Assembly (NCBI GenBank): GCA_946414625.1
Contig: CAMKPI010000013.1
Coordinates: forward strand, 1 to 17,775
Direction of reading: 5' to 3'
DNA length: 17,775 bases
Origin: an uncultured Spirochaetaceae bacterium
Lineage (GTDB): Bacteria; Spirochaetota; Spirochaetia; Sphaerochaetales; Sphaerochaetaceae
The translations under genes were made by a program, and so were the position numbers. A model generated the notes under the pieces. That model searched no databases, had not been told where the DNA came from, and saw only the letters and a program-made list of their open reading frames with translations. This document shows, in pieces, positions 12,344 through 17,775 of this stretch (positions are counted from its first letter, which is position 1; each line of letters starts with the position of its first letter).

Positions 12344-14134
12344 ATGAAGCTCACATTCAAGCTGAAATCTTTTTTCAGGAAGCCGCAGAACATCATCCTT
12401 TTTGTGGTGTGTGTTGTTTTGGGCTACCTCACGCTCTTCCCGCTGTATTCCATGCTTCGCGACACGCTCACCGCTCATGTGAGCGAGGCAAGGCGGCTCG
12501 GCGTGAAGGCGGGTTCCATGACATGGGACCATTGGAAACGCATCCTCTTTGACAAGAATTCCCGGACTGTGTTCTACAGGCCTCTGGTGAACTCCCTTGT
12601 GACAAGCACAGCGGCGTGTGTCATCTCGATTGTTTTTGGCGGAATCTTCGCGTGGTTCATCACACGGACGGATTTGAAGTGGAAGAAGACTTTGTCGTCG
12701 CTTTTTATCTTCCCATATATAATGCCCAGCTGGACGCTTGCCCTGGCGTGGCTCAACCTGTTCAAAAACAGCCTCGTGGGTGGGTCTGACGGGCTGTTTA
12801 CCGCCATCACAGGCGTCGCGACGCCGAACTGGTTCGCATACGGGGCCTTCCCGATATCCGTGGTGACGGGTCTGCACTACGCGCCGTTTGCATATATCAT
12901 GATAGGAGGCATCCTCCGCAACGCGGACTCAAACCTTGAAGAAGCGGCGGATCTGCTCGGAACAACCCGCTGGAGACGGCTTTGGAAAATCACGATTCCG
13001 ATGATAGCGCCGGCGATCTTCAGCACGTTTCTTTTGGTGTTCTCCTCTGCCATGTCGAGCTTTGCCGTCCCGAGCTTCTTAGGGCTTCCGGTTCGGTACC
13101 AGGTTCTCACGATGCAGCTGTATCGCACGCTCGACGGGGTGTCTCCCGGGCAGGGCTACGCGATAGCGCTTCTGATGATTCTTATTAGTGTGGGCGTTCT
13201 TGCGTTCAACCAGAGGATCACGAACTCCCGCCGGAACTTTACGACAGTCACCGGAAAGAGCGGAGGAGTCAGTCTTGTGTGCCTGAAGCGGTCCAGGGGG
13301 GTGCTTTCGGCGGTTTTTCTCGGTCTGATTCTTCTTGTGTCCGTGTTCCCGCTTTTCACGTTTGCTCTCGAATCCCTGATAATCCATCCGGGAGACTATC
13401 GGCCGAGCAATTTCACGCTTGATTTCTGGATCTCCCGCGATAACACCGCTCGCCTTACCACAGGGGAGCCAGGACTTTTGCTGAATCCTGCGCTCTGGGC
13501 GGCTCTCTGGAACAGTGTGAAGCTCTCGGTCACATGTGCGCTTGCCGCCGGAACGCTGGGCTTTCTTGCCGGCTACGCAATTGTTCGGGGGCGCGGTACG
13601 CGGCTTGCCAAAGCTGTGGACAGTCTTGCGTTCTTCCCATATCTCATGCCGGCGATGGCGTTCAGCGCGATATATCTTTCGATGTTCAGCGTGCGGCACC
13701 TCTTCCTTCCGTCGCTTTACGGAACATTCTTCATACTCGCCCTGATCGGTACGGTGAAGTACATGCCTTTTGCATCCCGCAGCGGCATCAACAGCATGAT
13801 GCAGCTCTCCGGACAGATCGAGGAGGCGGGGGAGATCATAGGCATAGGTTGGTGGCGCCGCATGACGCGCCTTGTGGTCCCCATCCAGAAGTCGAGCTTT
13901 GTCTCCGGATACCTTCTGCCCTTCATTTCCTGCATGAGGGAGCTCTCCCTTTTTGTTCTGCTCTGCACACCGCAGAACCGCGTCCTCACCACGCTTCTTT
14001 ACTACTACAATGAAAAGGGGTGGAGCCAATATTCAAACGGGCTCAATCTGCTGATTGTGATAATAGTGATTGTTGTGAACTGGACGGTGAATAAGACAAC
14101 CGGGGCTTCCATTGATAAGGGTATCGGAGGCTAG
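12344..14134 (+). CDS. Fused two-domain ABC permease, ferric iron (FbpB-like) class
   Basis: Inner-membrane channel of the importer, 596 aa, containing two complete permease halves in one chain as in FbpB/SfuB proteins, with about 12 membrane helices. The cytoplasmic EAA loops that dock the ATPase are at about 200-220 (EEAADLLGTTRWRRLWKI) and 494-514 (EEAGEIIGIGWWRRMTRL). The first helix starts after MKLTFKLKSFFRKPQN. I chose ATG 12344. The frame opens earlier at a TTG (12314), but that codon lies in the loop of the terminator hairpin. The ATG comes 6 nt after the terminator T-tract and has no Shine-Dalgarno, which is odd; expression depends on readthrough. A repeat-filled gap of 287 nt separates it from the ATPase gene. 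Confidence 0.9.
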   Translation: MKLTFKLKSFFRKPQNIILFVVCVVLGYLTLFPLYSMLRDTLTAHVSEARRLGVKAGSMTWDHWKRILFDKNSRTVFYRPLVNSLVTSTAACVISIVFGGIFAWFITRTDLKWKKTLSSLFIFPYIMPSWTLALAWLNLFKNSLVGGSDGLFTAITGVATPNWFAYGAFPISVVTGLHYAPFAYIMIGGILRNADSNLEEAADLLGTTRWRRLWKITIPMIAPAIFSTFLLVFSSAMSSFAVPSFLGLPVRYQVLTMQLYRTLDGVSPGQGYAIALLMILISVGVLAFNQRITNSRRNFTTVTGKSGGVSLVCLKRSRGVLSAVFLGLILLVSVFPLFTFALESLIIHPGDYRPSNFTLDFWISRDNTARLTTGEPGLLLNPALWAALWNSVKLSVTCALAAGTLGFLAGYAIVRGRGTRLAKAVDSLAFFPYLMPAMAFSAIYLSMFSVRHLFLPSLYGTFFILALIGTVKYMPFASRSGINSMMQLSGQIEEAGEIIGIGWWRRMTRLVVPIQKSSFVSGYLLPFISCMRELSLFVLLCTPQNRVLTTLLYYYNEKGWSQYSNGLNLLIVIIVIVVNWTVNKTTGASIDKGIGG

Positions 14135-14421
14135 ATCCCGCGGCTGAATGCTTATTGTTCACTCGTGTTGTGCAAATAGCGCAGCCTTATGCCATTGGAT
14201 CGCGTTCGGCGGTCGCCGAGCCCGGGCGGCTCTCCCGGTGCAGGACTCAGACGGGTCTCTGCCTCAACTGTCTCCACCAGCCACGACGCCGAGTCCGGGC
14301 GGCTATTCTGGCGAGATTCTGAGACGGGTCTCTGCCGTCGCCTCTGCCTCAGCCATCGGCCACCTGTCACGACGCCGAGCCTACGCGCGCTCTGAATGAT
14401 TACAGAAAACAGGAGAACTAA
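14135..14421. repeat. Gap with a 73-86-nt tandem duplication
   Basis: GCCGAG(C/T)CCGGGCGGCT starts units at 14215 and 14288, GAGACGGGTCTCTGCC or CAGACGGGTCTCTGCC lies inside each, and CACGAC closes each. A stump of a third unit starts at 14374. Units are 73 and 86 nt long. No gene is supported. AGGAG at 14411-14415 serves the ATPase gene. Confidence 0.75.
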
Positions 14422-15705
14422 ATGCCACGCATAGAATTGAGAAATATCACAAAGAAGTTCGGGAATTTTGTCGCGGTCGACAATCTTTCGATAACAATAG
14501 AGGACGGGGATTTCATCACTCTCCTGGGGCCGTCCGGGTGCGGGAAAACAACCACTCTGCGCCAGATCGCAGGCCTTGAGATGCCGACAAGCGGTGAGAT
14601 TCTTATCGACGGCAGGACGGTATTCTCTGCTGAAAAGTCAATAGATGTCGCTCCGAAGGATCGTGGAGTGGGCTTTCTTTTCCAGAGCTACGCTCTCTGG
14701 CCTCACATGACGGTTTACAAGAACATCGCATTCGGCCTGGAAAACCTAAAGTGGCCTCGCGATAAGATAGACGCGCGGGTGCGGGAGCTGCTGTCTCTTT
14801 TGAAAATCGAAGAGTTTCCCGACCGTTATCCCTCTGAGCTCTCCGGCGGGCAGCAGCAGAGGGTGGCAATTGCCCGAACCCTCGCGACAAATCCCCGTGT
14901 GCTACTGATGGATGAGCCTCTGTCGAACCTGGATGCGAAGCTCCGGATGGAGATGCGCGCTGAGCTGAAGAGGCTTCACCACGAAACAGGAGCCACGTTC
15001 GTGTATGTGACCCACGATCAGCTGGAAGCGATGACTCTTGCCACGAAAATCTGCCTATTGAACCGGGGACTTCTTCAGCAGTATGAGGCGCCTCTTTCGG
15101 TTTACAACAGGCCGAGGAACGTTTTTGTCGCCGATTTTGTCGGGAACCCTACTATGAACCTTGTGGAGTTTGACGTTGAGAAGACGGAAGCGGACAGCGT
15201 ATATCTTTCTAGGGACGGAATGAAGGCAGTCTTCACATTGGCGAAAGACAGCGGGCGTCTTTCCACTGGAGATTCCGCAGCCGGAGGGCCCGGGGCTTCC
15301 GCGCACCCTGCAGCACGGCAGGGGGATTCGGAGCCTCAGGGCACAGTGGGCGGGGCTTCGGAGCGGGGAGATCTTTCAAGGCTTTCCGGACGCGTCACAA
15401 TCGGCGTACGTCCTGAAAACGTGGAGGTCTTGGGGGTTGCTTTGCCTACGGAAGCGGAGGGCGGGGCAACTTCTCGCGCGGGGAAGACTTCTCTTCGCAC
15501 AAGGGTGGACACGTCGCTCCCGTCCGGCATGGAGACCGTCCTTAATCTTCGCACGGCGGGAGGTGTGATGCTTTCCGTTGTGATGATAGGATCAGTCGAT
15601 TTTGCCGCGGAGGAGGAGCTGGAAGTCGGTTTTAAGCCGGGACGCGTTCTTCTCTTCGACTCCGATGGTACTCTTGCTGCCAGCGGCAGCCTCTGTTTTG
15701 AGTAG
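14422..15705 (+). CDS. ABC transporter ATPase, ferric iron (FbpC-like) class
   Basis: ATP-hydrolysing subunit of the importer, 427 aa. Walker A is GPSGCGKTT (36-44), the Q-loop is Q88, the signature LSGGQQQR is 140-147, Walker B LLMDEP is 161-166 with D-loop SNLD, and the switch histidine is H198 in VTHDQ. All catalytic residues are intact. The C-terminal regulatory part (from about 240) has TOBE-like strands, GRVTIGVRPENVEV among them. It is interrupted by Gly/Ala/Ser-rich inserts at about 281-320 and 343-360, which explains the length above the usual 350 aa. AGGAG lies 6 nt before the ATG. The gene is the third of the operon but is separated from the permease by a repeat-filled gap, so it might also be transcribed separately. 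Confidence 0.92.
   Translation: MPRIELRNITKKFGNFVAVDNLSITIEDGDFITLLGPSGCGKTTTLRQIAGLEMPTSGEILIDGRTVFSAEKSIDVAPKDRGVGFLFQSYALWPHMTVYKNIAFGLENLKWPRDKIDARVRELLSLLKIEEFPDRYPSELSGGQQQRVAIARTLATNPRVLLMDEPLSNLDAKLRMEMRAELKRLHHETGATFVYVTHDQLEAMTLATKICLLNRGLLQQYEAPLSVYNRPRNVFVADFVGNPTMNLVEFDVEKTEADSVYLSRDGMKAVFTLAKDSGRLSTGDSAAGGPGASAHPAARQGDSEPQGTVGGASERGDLSRLSGRVTIGVRPENVEVLGVALPTEAEGGATSRAGKTSLRTRVDTSLPSGMETVLNLRTAGGVMLSVVMIGSVDFAAEEELEVGFKPGRVLLFDSDGTLAASGSLCFE
15262..15381 (+). repeat. In-frame low-complexity insert with a duplicated unit in the ATPase
   Basis: Within the TOBE region the insert contains GDSAAGGPGASA (from 15268) and GDSEPQGTVGGASE (from 15322), two diverged copies of one unit, 54 nt apart and in frame. 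The DNA shares words such as GGATTC or GAGATTC and GGGGCTTC. It resembles the intergenic duplications in style but not in sequence. Confidence 0.55.
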
Positions 15706-15908
15706 TGTTTGCCACATCGTCTGACATGCCTTTGCTCTGGCGGAGCAGGCAGCGCAGTCTCTTGATTAGACATGGATGTCGCATCCGGCGGTTCAAACGG
15801 CGGTAGGATACGAAAAACAGCCGCTTGCATGGTATCCAAAATATAAACAGGGTTACCTAAGCTAAATGGAAAGCCTGTTGGATTTAATCATTATTTAATA
15901 ATTGTAGA
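15706..15908. other. Gap after the ATPase gene, no gene seen
   Basis: I find no ORF or RNA gene. A small hairpin GGATG-TCG-CATCC lies at 15774-15786. Base composition changes to AT-rich from about 15840. Confidence 0.5.
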
Positions 15909-15950
15909 AGGGAATCAGGGGAAATTTCCCCCTGATTCCCTCTATTTTCT
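15909..15950 (+). terminator. Rho-independent terminator of the ABC importer operon
   Basis: GGGAATCAGGGG (15910-15921) pairs with CCCCTGATTCCC (15929-15940), a perfect 12-bp stem with AAATTT and a bulged C at the tip, followed by TCTATTTTCT. It lies about 200 nt after the ATPase stop. Confidence 0.8.
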
Positions 15951-16217
15951 CTTAATTCAAATAGCAGAATATCCAATAATTGTAATTTGAGGAGTAGTTT
16001 TTTCCCTGCACAATATGTAATTATATTTTCTCCTTGAATGTGTGATTAAGACAACGATTTTGAAGTTTCTTTTAGTCATTTTTCTTTGCATCCGGTTATA
16101 CATTTTTTTGTTTTTTAGCAGCTATCTTGAGCTTTTATGCTTTGATCTGCTTTCACCTGATTTATCGCTTATAAATACTAATCAAATAAGAGTAAAAATT
16201 AAATAAAAATTTTTTTT
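15951..16217. other. AT-rich non-coding region
   Basis: No gene is seen. The stretch is far richer in A and T than its neighbours and ends in AAAAATTTTTTTT directly before a hairpin cluster. ATAATTGTA occurs at about 15897 and again at about 15976. A possible -10 box TATAAA is at 16170-16175, without a convincing -35. Confidence 0.5.
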
Positions 16218-16307
16218 GACTAAGGGTCTACCCTTAGTCTGTGTCTTGACAGACACAGACTAAAGGAAGTCTCCCCGACTTTCCTGTGTCCCGCGCTTCG
16301 CGCGGGA
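16218..16307 (+). other. Cluster of four consecutive hairpins
   Basis: Hairpin 1: GACTAAGGG (16218-16226), TCTA, CCCTTAGTC (16231-16239), 9 bp. Hairpin 2: GTCTGTGTC (16237-16245), TTGACA, GACACAGAC (16252-16260), 9 bp, sharing three bases with hairpin 1. Hairpin 3: AGGAAGTC (16264-16271), TCCCC, GACTTTCCT (16277-16285) with one bulge. Hairpin 4: TCCCGCGC, TTC, GCGCGGGA (16289-16307), 8 bp. GACTAAAGG at 16258-16266 nearly repeats the 5' arm of hairpin 1 and could compete for its partner. It may be a structured RNA or leader, or a DNA element; strand is unknown, and + is assigned because the next gene is on +. Confidence 0.6.
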
Positions 16308-16354
16308 TTATGTGCATTTAATTTAAACGCATAGTTTTATTCTGTTCCGAGCGA

Positions 16355-16431
16355 GGTGTCTTTACAGGGATGATTCCTTAAGGATTTTCGTAAAACAATG
16401 CGAAAAATGTATGGATTCAGCAAAAGACACC
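16355..16431 (+). promoter_or_regulatory. Structured leader segment before the last lipoprotein
   Basis: GGTGTCTTT (16355-16363) pairs exactly with AAAGACACC (16423-16431) and encloses TTTTCG/CGAAAA (16385-16390, 16401-16406) and the palindrome TCCTTAAGGA (16375-16384). It ends 17 nt before the ribosome site GGAGGG. It may continue the structured region that starts at 16218. Function unknown. Confidence 0.35.
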
Positions 16432-16457
16432 GTGCAGAGCTGCGGTTGGAGGGTATG

Positions 16458-17775
16458 ATGTTCTCTGGCAGAAAAGATCCTAACTTATTGTCACCTTTCA
16501 ATGGCGGTGCGTCCGCCTTGTCTCAAAAAAGTGCGAGTGAAACAAAAAATTCTGTATCGCGTACCTTTATAGAGAGGAGCCCTTTCACAGCTCATTGGAC
16601 GACGCTTCTTTTCATCCTTCTTCTGATGGGCATGCTGTTTTCAGGACTCGTTTCATGTTCCTCTGACGCTTCGGAGACGGTCACATATGCTACTGCCGAC
16701 TTGGCGTTTTCTGTTGAAACGCCGAACGGAGCGAATAATAAAGGGTTGAAGGTCACAGTAGACAACAATGTTGTTGACCGTGATCCAGCAACGCTCTTTT
16801 GGACATATACCGCAGTCAAAGCGGATTCATACGGCAAGGTGGGAGAAAAGAGTAGTGAGGCCGCTATGAACGGCAGCTCTCGAGGACTGCCTAGTTCGCT
16901 CACAGGGCTATCTGTTGGCAAGTGGCGCATAAGACTTTATGCATATACAGAGGCTTTCACCGGTACTGCCTCTGTGGATAATACTCACCTCATCTATGGC
17001 AGCAAAGAAATTCCGGTTGAACTCAAATCCGATGCAGCCAACACAATTGTGGTTCCCGTGGGTCGAGTACAGAAAGAGGGCGTGCCTGGGACTCTTCACA
17101 TTGATCCAAGTAAGATTGGTATTTCGGAAAATGCAAGAGACACCATCGTCTATACAACTGACGGAAATGCGGCGTCTGTTGACAGCAGAGCATACACGAG
17201 CAGGTTTTCAAGCAAACTCTCTGATTACACATACAGGATCTATGAGTGTGATGACGCTTGGAACATCAAGACAGCCGGGACATACATAATTGATACAACG
17301 GCGGATGTCGCATCAGCGGGCACGGGAAGTGCGGCAGGCACTACAATTACAAATGTTTCATTGGAACCCGGTACACACAATATCAAGGTAGAAATCTATC
17401 GAACAGTGAGTCAAACGGGCAGCGGAGAGAATGCCGATACGTCTGCGCATGCTGAATCGTACCTTGCGATGATAGCAGTCGAAATATATTCCAACTGCAC
17501 CACAACGCTTATGAATGACACTGACGGTGAGACGCCGGGCATTGATATGAAACGCCTTAAGAGCTTTCAAATTACATATAAGTCCTTGATCCCTCCGGCA
17601 AATACCGAATTTGTTGATTTTGGTGAAACGGTTCATGGGGCGAAGCCTGTTCATTCGACAATTGTCGATGTGGACGGTAACGGTAAAACATATTTGAAAT
17701 ATCCTACCTCCCATCAGTACGGCAGAAGTGAGATTTTAGATATTCCGAGTCTCGCGGGTTATGGTTTTGCAGGAT
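16458..17775 (+). CDS. Large surface-type lipoprotein, 3'-truncated by the window edge
   Basis: A frame without stops runs from 16458 to the last base (439 codons seen). GGAGGG (16448-16453) supports ATG 16458, or ATG 16455 just before it; the frame is open to ATG 16398. About 46 polar residues precede a hydrophobic segment (about 48-63) that ends in the lipobox GLVSC with Cys67 (16656-16658), so the signal lies unusually far from the N-terminus. The exported part is Thr-, Ser- and Asp-rich with beta-strand alternation and several YxYR/VEIYR motifs, like immunoglobulin-like surface modules. The last visible residues, IPSLAGYGFAG, look like the start of a Listeria-Bacteroides (InlB B) repeat, which usually reads AGYxFxGW. 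I infer a cell-surface adhesin or scaffold lipoprotein. Its base composition is less GC-rich than the operon upstream. Confidence 0.75.
   Translation, partial: MFSGRKDPNLLSPFNGGASALSQKSASETKNSVSRTFIERSPFTAHWTTLLFILLLMGMLFSGLVSCSSDASETVTYATADLAFSVETPNGANNKGLKVTVDNNVVDRDPATLFWTYTAVKADSYGKVGEKSSEAAMNGSSRGLPSSLTGLSVGKWRIRLYAYTEAFTGTASVDNTHLIYGSKEIPVELKSDAANTIVVPVGRVQKEGVPGTLHIDPSKIGISENARDTIVYTTDGNAASVDSRAYTSRFSSKLSDYTYRIYECDDAWNIKTAGTYIIDTTADVASAGTGSAAGTTITNVSLEPGTHNIKVEIYRTVSQTGSGENADTSAHAESYLAMIAVEIYSNCTTTLMNDTDGETPGIDMKRLKSFQITYKSLIPPANTEFVDFGETVHGAKPVHSTIVDVDGNGKTYLKYPTSHQYGRSEILDIPSLAGYGFAG

Noticed and set aside
11300..12877. 525-aa open frame on the minus strand
   Set aside because: It lies antisense to the binding protein and permease genes, whose families are clear, and its translation shows no recognisable domain.
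13079..14029. 316-aa open frame on the minus strand
   Set aside because: Antisense to the permease; Arg/Lys/His-rich translation typical of a shadow frame.
14148..14399. Short frames in the permease-ATPase gap
   Set aside because: They follow the tandem duplication, have no ribosome site and no conserved-looking sequence.
16218..16307. tRNA or simple terminator in the hairpin cluster
   Set aside because: No cloverleaf, anticodon arm or T-loop sequence fits, and none of the stems is followed by a proper T-tract on the plus strand.
16592..16930. Minus-strand frame opposite the last lipoprotein
   Set aside because: The plus-strand frame has a lipobox, a ribosome site and 439 uninterrupted codons; the antisense frame has none of these.

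Overview
The window looks like chromosomal DNA of a host-associated spirochaete, most likely a treponeme. Three things point that way: lipoproteins with relaxed spirochaetal lipoboxes (TSSC, LVSC), a solute-binding protein whose signal peptide ends AFA|GGKKE as in many treponemal binding proteins, and the overall gene mix. The DNA is GC-rich by eye except for an AT-rich stretch at about 15.84-16.32 kb. The genus is an inference; nothing here is diagnostic by itself.

Layout: 1-615 is the 3' part of an unrecognised ORF whose start of visible sequence is a 15-residue protein repeat. Then an endonuclease III gene (+) converges on a minus-strand pair, recO and a Mn-type cation diffusion facilitator. 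Next on the minus strand come a serA-like 2-hydroxyacid dehydrogenase and an Lrp/AsnC regulator. The dehydrogenase has a clear sigma70 promoter and a long structured leader carrying the hallmark 3' half of the glycine riboswitch, and a strong stem-loop separates it from the regulator. Divergent from serA on the plus strand lie a PlsB/PlsC-like acyltransferase, a small lipoprotein and a Nudix hydrolase with an in-frame insert. A MATE exporter (-) follows, then an array of about 45-nt repeats, then a ferric-type ABC importer operon: binding protein, terminator, fused two-domain permease, repeat-filled gap, ATPase. The window ends with a strong terminator, an AT-rich gap holding four consecutive hairpins, and a long lipoprotein ORF that runs off the right edge.

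Two patterns cut across the window. First, three genes (recO, the small lipoprotein, the MATE gene) have good -10 boxes only 6-7 nt upstream of their start codons and no Shine-Dalgarno, so they are probably leaderless. Second, almost every intergenic gap and two protein inserts (Nudix, ATPase) contain their own local imperfect duplications with unrelated sequences and periods of 36-98 nt.

The most interesting candidate for undescribed biology is the serA leader (5711-5961): promoter, compact glycine-aptamer-like fold and competing downstream pairings, next to a dehydrogenase with an altered catalytic acid and an Lrp-type regulator. The hairpin cluster at 16218-16307 and the repeat array abutting the MATE promoter are next.
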